Origin: Steinernema hermaphroditum
Lineage: Eukaryota > Nematoda > Chromadorea > Rhabditida > Steinernematidae
Reading direction: 5' to 3'
Length of the DNA stretch: 64,000 nucleotides
NCBI GenBank assembly: GCA_030435675.1
Contig: CM059621.1
Coordinates: 11,470,001-11,534,000 of the forward strand
Shown here: in pieces, positions 20,502 to 31,197 of the stretch
Position numbering within the stretch: the first letter of the stretch is position 1
How the letters are laid out: each line of letters starts with the position of its first letter
The notes under the pieces: model-generated
Seen by the model: the letters and a program-made list of their open reading frames with translations, nothing else
Databases searched by the model: none
What the model was told of the DNA's origin: nothing
Position numbers and translations under genes: made by a program

Positions 20502-21787
20502 CGTCTGACTACGGTATCACAGGGGTGCACGACGAAGGTGGGAAAATGCCGATCGACGCCTGACGGCCTCGAATTTATACGCGCTCCTATACCCACTTGG
20601 TCGTCGACGTCGGCTTGCGTTGCGAGGCCACGCCCCTCGTGCTGAGACCACACCCTGAAATTGGATCAGATCGACGCGACCCTAAGTGGGGAAAGCCATT
20701 CGAAGGTGCATTTATGGGATCCGAAGGCGCGAACTCATAATGCGCACGTTTTAGGCGGTGGCCATAAACCTGATTTATAGTCTCGAGACCATTAACTTTA
20801 TACGTGCGCAACTCCCGAAGGTCCGAGAGGCGTCACAACAAACGAGTGCAGTCAATCAGCATAAATCTCGGACGGACATCTAAGAGGGCGTCATGGATAC
20901 GGTGGTCCCGGCACGATTTATAGCCCCAAAACGCGTCGGGTGTAAATGGAGTGGCGGGACGGCGCATTAGGACCACTTTAGACTAACGACCTGAAGTACG
21001 GCGAGAAACTTTTCTCGTTGCTATCTCGTAGGAAACGCCGAGTGGATTACGGTAGTTAGAGGGACGCCCGGGCAGAAAAGTGCATTACTGCCCTTTGTGG
21101 GCGTCGGCTGACGTCTTCTGAGTGGATTTCGGGGCCAAGGACATCAAAGATGCAGCATTTCTGTGACCTTAGACGGAAATCAGAGGAACAGTCATGCTCT
21201 TCCAGGTCTATTTGTGGAGTTCTGGGGGATTGGAGTAATTAATCATTCATGGCTTTATTTGGGGAATCATCGAAAACAAAGACAGTCAAAAAACGTCAGA
21301 ACTCTCCTACTACTTCTGAGAACAGGGTGACTCCACTTGAGACGTTCCATGCATTCCTGAAGAGAGCACAGGCCATAAAACTGCAGAGGAGTGCTACTTT
21401 CTGTCATAAAAGATGATTTTCAAATTAGGCCAGAAGTCTCAAACCTGTACACTAAAACAGATCTTGTTATGATTGAAAAACACCCACGAGTGGCTGAGAT
21501 GGCGCCATCTATGACTAATCGCCAATCAGCCATATCACCTGGAGCCCGCCAGGTGGAACCTCTTCGGACGAGCCTTTGTTGTGTTCGTTCGACCATTTAA
21601 TATTCCATGGGGGAGTCCAGCGCAGAGTGTAATTTCATAAAGCCGTCGCCAAAAAACAACAGCTAAAGTTCGCTACTAGGTCGTAAATTTGCTGCTTCGA
21701 ACATTCTTGGAAAGATGCAGATCTGGCAGAGTAGTCTCTATATGAAATTTGAGGGAAAATTAGGTGGGTTAGCTCTTAATCGATTGG

Positions 21788-22200
21788 TGTATTTCTGTTT
21801 CGGTGATTTATCTTGTTGATTATGAAATTACCGAATAGATTTATCCTTCCTAAACAGGTGAGGTTGGAGCACTTTTCTGGGTTGTTTCTGTTGTCTTTAT
21901 CGGGCGTAATAGAGTTAATAATAGAACTGACATCATATGAAAACACACTTCAGGTTGGCTCTCTTAAGATATGGACAAAGCGAGGCGAACTAGCCATAAA
22001 TATAGGCCATAAATTTGCAGGTCCAAGATGCAGAAGTGAGCTTAGAAGGAGTTACACAACAAAAGTGAATTATGCGAATATTTCTGATTTACCTCAACGG
22101 AGAAGTAGAGGTTGTTTATTATGAAATTACGGAATTGATTTAAACTCTCCAAACAGGAGAGGTTGAAGCACTTTTCTGGACTCTTTCTGTTGTCGTAATT
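21788..22200 (+). repeat. Diverged tandem duplication
   Basis: About 110 bp at 21788-21900 recurs at about 22085-22200 in the same orientation: both share TTATGAAATTAC, CAAACAGG and GCACTTTTCTGG, and both are followed by related CAnnTCATnTG and AACACAC words. The unit length is near 300 bp. No coding frame spans it. Confidence 0.65.
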
Positions 22201-23277
22201 CATTTGGGTCCAATGTCATTTGCTAACACACCTAAAGCAATTCGTTTTCCCGTGGTGACGTTTATTACCTCTAAAAACTCTTGTCCACCAAAATTGCAGA
22301 ATCTCGAGATCCATCAAAGGATGTTAAGGACATCACCCCACCTACACCGGGCTCCTTCTTCCCGGTCTTTGTCAAGATATTGAGTATTCATCTGGTTCCC
22401 GGAAGGGATATACTCGACAAATAGAACTCACTCTGAATCGGCAATTAGACGAATCCAAAACATTGACTTAATTATTCATAATTTCGAACTCTACAAGGGC
22501 ACTCGTCATGTTCTGGCCAGGATCCAGCAGGCCTGATAGCAATCAGGGTCCCAAACATCCGGACCGGGCAACCAGCTGCACTACCTGTTGTGGAACCCAA
22601 AGCGACCTGCCCCTTTTATTTGTTTTCACCTCGTAATTGGCTTTTCGATCGGCGCGCCAAGGACATAACGGCGCTCTCATAAATCTCGGCGACTACGGTA
22701 AACAAGCTAATTGCTCACTTCTCCCGTCACCGCATAAAATCGAAACGGTAATGCGATTTCCCGACAGAAAGGCCCTTGTCAGGCGAGTCGCCGCGGGAGT
22801 GACCGTTCCGGGAAATTCGATTCGGCCTGCGCACCTCTAACGACATGCAAATCACCTCGGGACCGCCGAGGCGCAGCGATTGTTTTCCTCCGCGCGGATT
22901 CGGCAAATCCTGTGGGACTCGGCCAGCGGCGGCGATTCATCACCGCCTAATCGCGGACGTCGACACTTTTTGCGGAATCTTCCCGATTTGTCACAAAACA
23001 AAAGAATTTGGAAGGCGCCGAGGAGGGAGAGGCGCCGAAGAAGAAGCAAACGCGGAAGAGGGTCGTCTGCAAACTAATTTTTTGCTTTCGTCAAATCTCG
23101 AAGGGCACAATGTCAAAGTCACAAACTGGCAGCTCGTAATTCAGCGGAGATTTTTTGATGTTTGATTTCAAGAAAAGAAATTGAAGATTCCCGGAAAATC
23201 CCAAAATCGTGCGGTACCTAATCCTGCACAAAAAACAAAAATATATGCATCAAGGGAAACGTTCCCTCGCTCAAAAT

Positions 23278-23502
23278 TCAACTAATATTCTGGGTTGACA
23301 AGTTGTAAGCTGCCCTTATCCATTCGCCTTCACCACTCCGTCCAAATGGTGCATTGCTATGCCCACTTAAATCCTGAATTCTGTAGAAGTATTGTCGAAT
23401 TTTGAGGGCATTCATCAATCCGATCGCAACCAACACAAACGAAAGAGTGTTTAGCAAAATGATTGCTATCGATTGTAACGTTTGTCCGCCAGACCGATTC
23501 AT
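23278..23502 (-). CDS. Weak ORF with one hydrophobic segment
   Basis: A 74-codon frame with a likely membrane helix (IAIILLNTLSFVLVAIGLMN) and a polar C-terminal part. A possible acceptor (GAGTAG) precedes the Met. It could be the last exon of a gene that includes the weak frames at 23812-24039 and 24727-25194, but I could not join them. Family unknown; chance is possible. Confidence 0.25.
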   Translation of the reverse strand: MNRSGGQTLQSIAIILLNTLSFVLVAIGLMNALKIRQYFYRIQDLSGHSNAPFGRSGEGEWIRAAYNLSTQNIS

Positions 23503-23667
23503 TTGATTCTACTCAAAGAGGGAAGGGGTGTACCGCGGCTTGTGTGAAGCCAATAAGAGAAACTATTTTACAGGTACATATCAAAAGTTTTGTGTTTTTA
23601 AGTTAAGTTTTAATTTTAGTTTTAAGTTTCATTAAAATTGGAGCTGAACATTTCTAGACCTGCAATT

Positions 23668-23718
23668 CTGACTTTCATTCAAACAGGATAACTTTGTGGG
23701 GCACCAGAGTAACCTAAC
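23668..23718 (+). repeat. Dispersed 50-bp repeat, copy 1
   Basis: Shares TGACTTTCATTC, ATnACTTTGTG and AGAGTAAC-CTAACGTG in the same order with about 55649-55697. Two copies 32 kb apart in gene-poor sequence suggest an old interspersed repeat. Confidence 0.5.
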
Positions 23719-23811
23719 GTGACTCTCTCTCTCTTTAGGCTTGCTTGTAAACCTTAAATTACGAAAGAGAGCCTCTCAACATCCATCGTAAATGAAGAGA
23801 CCTCAATGGGC

Positions 23812-24039
23812 TCAATCCTGAACCAAATCTAATATTTTCTGATGTTTGGACAGACTTCTTTCCTTTTGGGATTCGTGAACTTGCGAAAAATAGTCTCCAC
23901 AAACTGCGTAATCATGAAATATGGCTTCCGGAACGCATTTGTGCTTCTCTTTGTGTTGCCTAAAGAAGAAGTTTTCGGCAAATATTTGTGCATCACAAAG
24001 ACGTTGGTTCATGATGTATGCCTCGATGAGTGACGTCTG
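23812..24039 (-). CDS. Possible terminal exon of an unknown gene
   Basis: After acceptor CTTGTCCAG the frame reads 75 residues to a stop, with the composition of a real globular segment (EAYIMNQRLCDAQIFAEN, three Cys, several His). No family recognised. The upstream exons are not resolved. Listed because the acceptor and amino-acid pattern look better than background. Confidence 0.3.
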   Translation of the reverse strand, partial: QTSLIEAYIMNQRLCDAQIFAENFFFRQHKEKHKCVPEAIFHDYAVCGDYFSQVHESQKERSLSKHQKILDLVQD

Positions 24040-24726
24040 CTGGACAAGAAAAACAAATCAACATTAGGCATGTGCGAGAAGAAGGAGCTTTATCTTGCGT
24101 TAAAAGTCAATTTTCTGCTTCACAACAACATGTGTAAACGATGAGAAAAAAAGAAATATGGAGACGGGACACGGCGGGCGTCAGAATGCTTAATGCAGAA
24201 GATTCTGGACACTCCGGTCATAGCCCGTGATCTATTCGCATTCATCGAGAGTGCATCATCGTGGACCTCCATTGTTATAGAGCACGTCAGAACAGGTTGT
24301 GCGCATTGTGAACAGATATGACTAAGGGACATGTGGACGTCAACTACCCTTCATCGCCAGGAATCCAACAAAAAGAAGTCGAAGTAAGGACCAAAAGGAC
24401 ACAACGTAATCCTTATGCTTTATCGGTGATTCACTGCCTGTTTTGAGGTGTACTCAGAGCAGTTCCCAAGAAGTGATCTTCTGGCAAAAGCACTTCAGTT
24501 GAGTCATTTGAATGTTGTGTTTTTGGGACAAATGAGAAATAGCAAAGACATGATGGTTTAACCTTTTTCGGAAAATGTATTCATAGGGGCTAGATACTAG
24601 TCCAACTGCTCAAAACAATGAGTAGTCACCGTCTTAGTCTCTGTGATTTCTGTTAACATTTCTAGAAAAACACCAATCGTCATGTGATGATGCATAAACA
24701 GTTGTGCAGAGCTATACGGTAAGTAT

Positions 24727-25194
24727 CTATACATGAATAGCAAGTTGACGTTTTACGAAATTGCAAATACCAAAAATACGCAAGGATGTAAAATTGTCAC
24801 CATCGCCGTCCCACGTCCGATCTCTGATGTCTGTCTGGAGGCAAACAATGAAGCCAATTTTTATAACATCGATCACGGCGGTGAACCGAAAAAAAACCTG
24901 ATCCATTCCACCTACACAGCACCGATTCATTTGTGTCGGTAGCGATCGGTCGAGTCGTCTAATCGCTCTCTCAGAAATGAGCTGAGTGAGTGGTCGTTCA
25001 TGGCCGTAGCTAGGTCCATCAACCTGACCAAAAAGCTGTTGTGTCAACAGACTAATAGGCACCGAAGACACATTTTTTGCTGTATAAAGTACTGTTGTAT
25101 TTTTGCCGATATCCTCAAAGGTCAGTAAAGAAAAGTACACAATTTCGGGACTACGAGAACTAGCATAAACCAGATTCAACTTTTGACCTTCCAC
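24727..25194 (-). CDS. Unassigned 155-codon ORF
   Basis: The longest frame in this gene-poor stretch. Composition is unremarkable, with a hydrophobic run VIDVIKIGFIVCL and no motif. A shorter plus-strand frame overlaps it (24733-24942), so strand is uncertain. It may be an exon of the same unknown minus-strand gene as 23812-24039, or chance. Confidence 0.2.
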   Translation of the reverse strand: MEGQKLNLVYASSRSPEIVYFSLLTFEDIGKNTTVLYTAKNVSSVPISLLTQQLFGQVDGPSYGHERPLTQLISERAIRRLDRSLPTQMNRCCVGGMDQVFFRFTAVIDVIKIGFIVCLQTDIRDRTWDGDGDNFTSLRIFGICNFVKRQLAIHV

Positions 25195-25430
25195 TCAATG
25201 CCAATTCCGTTTTGCACTAAATTGGGCATTAAGCGAAGGATTAACGCGCCTATCGCGTGTTTAATGAGGTTTCACCTTTGTCGAACTTGGCCAGAGGTCA
25301 ATTATGTTAACCAGGGTTGACGGGGGAGAGTTCTCCAATTTTATATTCATGTTCCAACAGTATTGCAGTGCACAAGGGACCAAGAGATTTCTTGAGAATT
25401 TGCGAGTATCTTAACTTCATTTTTACTAAT

Positions 25431-25803
25431 TCTATTTTCACGAAAAGTAAACAGATGTAAATGGGCTCAGAACGGATTCTAGCTGGATAGAAAGCTGATT
25501 AGGGGCCTATCCATGGTATTTTGTAATTCATTCAAGAAACATACTTCTATCGTTTTCTATCGAACTCTCTGAGTACTTTAAGCGTGGGATGTTTCCAGTG
25601 TTTCAGAAGCCTCTGCTTATTTCTACTGATCTTATTCTCACTAAAAGTAAACAGTAGCAAAGGGGCTCAGAGTGGATGAATAAGGGGCCATTTGCTATCC
25701 TTGCGTGTATGGTAATTTATTTTAAAACATACTTCTATCGTTTTTCGAACTCTTCGAGCAGAAGTGCTTTAAGCGTGGGATGTTTCCAGGGTTTCAGAAA
25801 CCT
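25431..25803 (+). repeat. Tandem duplication of about 180 bp
   Basis: 25431-25613 and 25627-25803 share in order AAAAGTAAACAG, GGGGC, AAACATACTTCTATCGTTTT, TTTAAGCGTGGGATGTTTCC and GTTTCAGAA. Similarity is high enough for a recent duplication. No coding frame is maintained across the units. Confidence 0.75.
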
Positions 25804-27177
25804 CAAAATCGAAAAGAAGACGATTTCCTTAAGCACTAATCAGACAATATCGAAAGCCTCTTTGTGTGTTCTATAGATTCCACAACACACAACAGTATTC
25901 ATCTGGCTACGGTATGGTTTCGCCTTTCCAGAAGGTCACTGACTTGATCACTAGTCCCCAAGAGGTCAGCTTTTTTTTTTTACAAATTTCGCATTTGACG
26001 TCCCTGACCTTTCTTGTCTCCTGTTGTGCCGATTTAAAAGTCCATTTCAAAGGGCATCCGAACCGTTCACATCCCTCCGATTTCCAAAAAGTCATAAATT
26101 TTCCAATTCCGCCAGGTGTTCCAGTAGCGCGGAAGTTGAAGTCGGCGGAACTGATCCCCTAAGGACATCACTAGAAATCGTCCCACTCGATTTTCCGGCT
26201 AGTGACTGCGCCGCTAATCGAAGACCCGAAATAACGCTAATCTCCAACGGGGGCACAAAATCCAGGTGATTCCTCGATTTATGACGTCTAGTCGAGCAAG
26301 AATTCGCGCAATTTGGACTTTGGCGGATCACGCGAAGCGTGAAGCAACGAATTACGAGGCAGCGCCTACGAGTGGGGGAGTAAACAGCGATTAATTGGAG
26401 ATTCACGTCAGAAAGGTCAGTGGACAGCGTCGCTCTTCGTTGATGGATGCACGAATTTTAGATGTGGGCCGTGCAAACACGAGGGTACGTTTATTTTGTG
26501 GCTTTTGGGAAGGTTCATTTGTGGGGAAAGGTGAGAGACAACTCGATGGAACATGCATCTAAAGGTGAGATTGTGTTAGAAGGCAAATCAGAGGTGACCA
26601 AGAGAATTAGAGGGAACAGAGTCTTGGCACCATTTGACTGATGTGCTGACTGCAACCGACCAACCAGAAGCCATCTAAGTGATCATAATAAGAGACCCAC
26701 CCATCTAAGTGACAGTCTAGATGTCTACGAAGGAACTGCTTTTCATTCGACGAGGAAATGGGAAGAGTCGCATGAGGTCAACTGGACAGACTGTCTCGTT
26801 CTAACACTCGTCTCAGAAAAGTCTCCGAGTTCTTTTATCCAGCCGAAACAAAAGTAACTTTCGCCCACCCTGCATGACTCGTTTCTAATTTAGCACTGAA
26901 CTACGTTTGACTTCCAAGAGAACTCGCTCAAGGAACAGGGGAATTCAGGAATTCAGGAAAGTTGTCGGCGGACAACTCGATTAGACACAGACTTCCAAAT
27001 GAGACTGAATAAATTTGCGTGGTTGGTCGGAATCGGTGGAAGTTGATTTACGGAGCAGGTGATGTCGGCGGTGTGGTTTCGTTTCAGGAATCGTGACACA
27101 AAAAGTTACGTAAAATGATATCTGAAGGAGATAACAATAACAAAAACACTTGATATCACGAATTATTCACTTAATCT

Positions 27178-27275
27178 GAAAACAAATGACTCTATCTGGG
27201 GTGTGGAAAGCCCTGGAACACTTAATTTGAAAACACCACGTGCAAAGCACACCATAGATGGAGTCATTTGTTTTC
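27178..27275 (+). ncRNA. Pre-miRNA-like hairpin
   Basis: A 28-nt arm at 27178-27205 pairs with 27248-27275 around a 42-nt loop. As RNA, 27 of 28 positions pair if two G-U wobbles are counted, leaving one mismatch. Total length of 98 nt suits a metazoan microRNA precursor. No seed was recognised. A short palindromic MITE remnant is the main alternative. Confidence 0.35.
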
Positions 27276-28124
27276 GAATGACGATGATTCAGATCACTAG
27301 ATCCATTAAATCCAATTGAGCTCCGAGTCATCTCATACTTAACTGCTTCAGACTAGTTGAATCAGACGTTCAGGCGATTCTTGACGCCTTATTGGATTAG
27401 TACGTGAGGGTTAGGGATGGTTCGGAACTACCCATCCCAATGGCATTCAAATCCAAATGTGTGCATCATTTAACAGAGTTTATCGATTAATGCAATAATT
27501 GAATCTATCCAAGTCTGTCCTTCTACATCCTTTCCTAAAGGGTACCTTCCTAAAAGAGTCGAAAGATCAGCAGTCATCGGGGAGTCTCTACTGATGACCC
27601 TATCTTATCGCTGATTAGATTGTTCGAAACAAACCCAAAGTTCCAAGAAAGGACCCAATCACGACTCGAATTTGCACTTTAGGCAAATGCAATTGTGTCC
27701 TTTCTGAGACTCTGCATTTCCAAAAGAACATCTCCGGCACCCGAAGTGGTCGCCGACCCTCGCGTCATCGAACGCCTACGTCACCACGTCGGCGGTGGAG
27801 ATAAAATCCAATTTTTCGTCTATTTTTGGCATTTCGTCGTAGTAGCGTTAGTTGTTTTTCCGCTGCAAATGATTTGTGGAGTGGTCAGCGTTCACAGGTC
27901 AAACCGAAAGCCACCGTATCAGTCGAGGCACACGTGGAAGGGACGGTGGTGACGGTAGGGCGAGTGTCGCCAGGGCCTTCTTTTGTACGTGCAAGTGGAA
28001 CTCGAAATTCGAGACCTCAGGGCAAACTGTGTGGAAGACTGTGCCTTCAACGTTGTAGAATCGTGGTGATAAGATGGACAAGGAGTGCAAAATCAATTGT
28101 TTTTATAAAATAGAACTTTTACGG

Positions 28125-28814
28125 TCAATAGAAGGGTTGCTTCTTGCGGGCGCTCCACTTCCTGTGGAGCGTCTTGATGTAGCTCTCCTCGAGGTCGTTC
28201 TTCTTGACGGCGATCTTCAGCACCCAGTCACCCTTCTCGATGGTGGCGACGTCGTGCTCGAGTTCAAATCGGGGCGTGCTGAGCAGTTCCTCGGCCTTCA
28301 GCCAGTACTCCTCGGGGCGCATGCCTACCTCGAGGCCGTGTTTCACGAAGTGGCTCGCGAATTGGAGGAAGCCGCAGAAGAAGAAGGCCGGACGGCGCCG
28401 CGCCACCATCTCGGCGACGTCACTGGCCAGGGCCCGTATCTCCGACCTCAGGAGAGCCTCCAGTTTGGGCGCCTTCTCGTGGAGTGCCCGGAGGCGCTCG
28501 TTCTTCTGGACACCCAGCTGGAGTAGACGTTCTCTCGCGTAGACAACCATCGCCGTGAAGTTGAAGAGGTTGGGCTCGACGTAGAAGACGTTCTGGGTGA
28601 CCGCCACGGTGAACAGCTCAGCCACCATCTCCAGGAAGACCGTTTTAGAGGCCCAGAAGGGTGAGTAGAGGAGCTCGCGACGCAGAGCTTCCAGAGAGGC
28701 CTCTGTGGCGTCGTAGAGGAGACACTTGGCGAAGGGCGAGGAGAGGAGGCCGGCCACTTGGGTCTGGAAGACTTCGTAGTGCTTCTGGAGGGGGTGCAGG
28801 GGCTGGAAGGCCAT
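28125..28814 (-). CDS. Unrecognised 229-aa soluble helical protein, single exon
   Basis: An intronless frame from Met 28814 to TGA at 28125, with strongly GC-biased third positions like the verified genes here. The product is mostly helical, with an aromatic/hydrophobic middle (KTVFLEMVAELFTVAVTQNV, NLFNFTAMVV) and a basic end (HRKWSARKKQPFY). No signal peptide or clear membrane helix. I do not recognise the family. The acceptor-like CTCTAAAG lies just upstream of the Met. An unspliced gene among heavily spliced neighbours may point to a retrogene or a male-germline gene, but that is inference. Confidence 0.75.
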   Translation of the reverse strand: MAFQPLHPLQKHYEVFQTQVAGLLSSPFAKCLLYDATEASLEALRRELLYSPFWASKTVFLEMVAELFTVAVTQNVFYVEPNLFNFTAMVVYARERLLQLGVQKNERLRALHEKAPKLEALLRSEIRALASDVAEMVARRRPAFFFCGFLQFASHFVKHGLEVGMRPEEYWLKAEELLSTPRFELEHDVATIEKGDWVLKIAVKKNDLEESYIKTLHRKWSARKKQPFY

Positions 28815-29194
28815 CGTGGGATCACTTTAGAGGACTCAGAGGATGAGATGTAGAAGTGCTTCTCAACGAGTCTTATGGGAGGTTTTATGCAATGCATACT
28901 TTCATCATCTCGGCATTGCAAAGTATGAGTTTCGAAAATTTGTTGCATTGCTTCTGGTTTCCAATTTCGAAATACGCACTGCTAGATCCAAACAAGCAGA
29001 GTCTTTTAACTACTTGAAATCACTCTTAGGAAGTGATAGCAAACTCCCTTCATGACACAGAGGATGAGACTAAAAGTGTAAGCATGCATAAATGATGTAA
29101 AATATATGCCTAATTGAAAACTGGACAGAATATAAAATGGAGCTCACTTCCTCTTCCGAAAACGAAAACTGCAGCAACTGTGAGTGCTCCACCG
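28815..29194. other. Spacer between two minus-strand genes
   Basis: 380 bp of AT-rich sequence between the single-exon gene and the stop of the RING ligase. Nothing recognisable. Confidence 0.4.
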
Positions 29195-30509
29195 TTAGAA
29201 GGGCATCTGAGGTTTGACTTTGATCTTATAGCCCTTGTCCAAGCGCGCCTTGGTGGCCTGGTCCATCGCTTTCTTGCGACTAGCTTGCTCGGCGGTCATC
29301 TCGCCGACCTCCATGCGTTCGCTCTTCTCCTGTTCCGCCTGCGCTTTCTCTACTTCGAGCTCGTAGCGCGCGTTCTGTGTGTCCTTGAGGAACTCCTTCC
29401 AGTCGCCGAATCCGATCATCTGGAGGATCATGCCCGACATTTCGATCATGTTGATCGCCTAGAAGAAGAGGGAACTTGTGCAAGTTAGGAAAGTTGACCA
29501 TACCTCTCGGACTTGTGGGATTTGTTTCGCTATGGCAGCCGCCAAATACAAGGCGAACATGGGCATGGCTACGAAGATCGAGAAAGGTGAGATGCAAATG
29601 GAAGCGAAGAGAATAAGCGGACCTATAAGTACTGCCTGAAACGAAAAGTTTTAGTAGGAGATTGGCCGAGAAAAGAGTTTCCTTGGCAATGAAGAATTGG
29701 AGCTCCCCCGATGTGGGCGTTTTACCGAATTCATAGAGCTGCTTGTGCCACCTGCTTAGCACGAGGTACGGAATTCCACAGGACACCATGAACGGGATCC
29801 CAGCGAAGGCGACGAAGGCGAGGACGGGACTGATGAAGATAAGAAGTAGCCCCTCGGTGAATATCAGGAACCGCGCAAAATAGGACAGCTTGAACAGGTC
29901 GTCCCCGCTCACTCTGCACGAACCTTCTGAAACACTCTCGGTGCTAGAGGTCAGAAGAGGATGACTTACGAGTGAAGTGCTGCCACGACTTTGCCGGCTG
30001 CTTGCACTGCCAGCAGAACCACGTGTTGCAGCGGGTGTTCGGACATCGGACGTAGTGGCAGCCAGCTTCAGGCGCGTAGATATTCTGAAAGAGTATAAAT
30101 TAACGAGTACAAGCCGAGCAACACAAACCAAGCAGATGGGACACTGACGCGCTAACTCTTTGCCTCCGAGCCCGTAGAGGATGACGTCGGAGTCGTGCTT
30201 GTACGTCAACCACTCGCGATGTTCCTTCGGCATGAACGGGTCGAGCGAGCGATTGTCCCTGTCCAGAAGCGCGCTGATGTCATTCTCGTGGAAGCGCTGC
30301 ACGCAGCGACTCTTCGGGCACTTGATGCGCGCTTTGCTCAAGTCCTGGATGGACCAGCGCAGGTAGACGATGCCGCAAGCGATGCACAGCATATGTTCGC
30401 ATTCTCGGAGCTCGAGGCGCCACACGTCGTTCCGTCCGCACTTGCAGCAGATGCGCGGATTCGGCCCCAGGTCCACAGGTTCATCGTCAGAGTTGTTTTC
30501 CGGATCCAT
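29195..30509 (-). CDS. RING1-RING2 E3 ubiquitin ligase with membrane segments (RBR-like)
   Basis: Likely transfers ubiquitin through a catalytic cysteine, at a membrane. Exons complement(30129-30509), (29970-30084), (29726-29926), (29504-29622), (29195-29458) give 359 aa. RING1 is at about residues 21-70 (CCKCGRND, CEHMLCIAC, CPKSRC). RING2 follows at about 120-155 (CPIC, EAGCHYVRC, FCWQCKQPA), where the Cys in AGC matches the RBR catalytic position. The expected middle IBR zinc domain is not visible: the linker has no Cys. Two hydrophobic regions come next (LLLIFISPVLAFVAFAGIPF and PLILFASICISPFSIFVAMP), as in RNF19/RNF144-type ligases, then a Gln/Glu/Lys-rich tail. A further exon at 30660-30763 with acceptor at 30536-30538 could extend the N terminus in frame. 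The fourth exon has two possible acceptors; only CTTATAG keeps the phase. Confidence 0.85.
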
Positions 30510-31197
30510 GCTTTCAACGACCGATTCGTCGAAGACTAACTGAATGAAGTGATGAGAGGGTGTGTAAGGACGTCGGAATGCTGCGACAGTCTAGACCAGT
30601 GAATAGACATATGACGTTGGAAGACGAAGACAGACTGGGAAAGGCATAGACGGTCGCACTTTGATGTTTCGGAGGCTCCTGCATCGGGTTCTTCTGGTCG
30701 AGAGGCACCACCCAATCTACAGGATTCCTCAGTAGGATTTCTTCATTAGGAGTGAACTCACATCTGGAGAGCGAAACTGTCACTTCTACAATATCTCATC
30801 ATATTTTTCGTTGTGGCGGTATGGAAAACAAGAGAGTATGTTCAAATGACCAACATTATCTGTTTATTGTTTTTTATGAAACGGTGTAATCCGCAAAGAT
30901 CTAAAAAGTCACCCCCCTCGATTCCATATTTCAATTCTCTGTTCACATCTCCCGCTAGAGTGTTTTCTGCTTGGTTCGTGCCTCTTATCGTTTCCTTTTT
31001 CGCGCCACTCGGAGGGCCCTTTTTCTCGCAAAATCACACGGAACTCTACTATCTTCGGCAGTCCACGTGGACCGCGTTGCCACGTTCCCCGTCCGCCATT
31101 CCGCGGACACGAGGCGGCGCCATGGCGATGGTGCCCATAGGGATCGAGACCGCGTCGCTCTTCCCGAACGGATTCGCCAGATCCACTCAACGGCGCC
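30510..31197. other. Divergent intergenic region
   Basis: Between the RING ligase (minus) and the secreted-protein gene (plus). A minus-strand open segment at 30660-30763 (containing PVDWVVPLDQKNPMQEPPKH) may be an upstream exon of the ligase, since donor GTGCGA and an acceptor at 30536-30538 join it in phase. Otherwise nothing seen. Confidence 0.4.

Larger units (their letters stand above)
20502..28124. other. Gene-poor 7.6-kb stretch
   Basis: Likely the flp-5 promoter plus a large intergenic block. It contains two tandem duplications (about 21.79-22.20 kb and 25.43-25.80 kb), a strong hairpin at 27178-27275, a GC-rich patch at about 22.85-23.07 kb and a few weak minus-strand frames listed separately. 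No recognisable protein domain was found. Confidence 0.5.
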
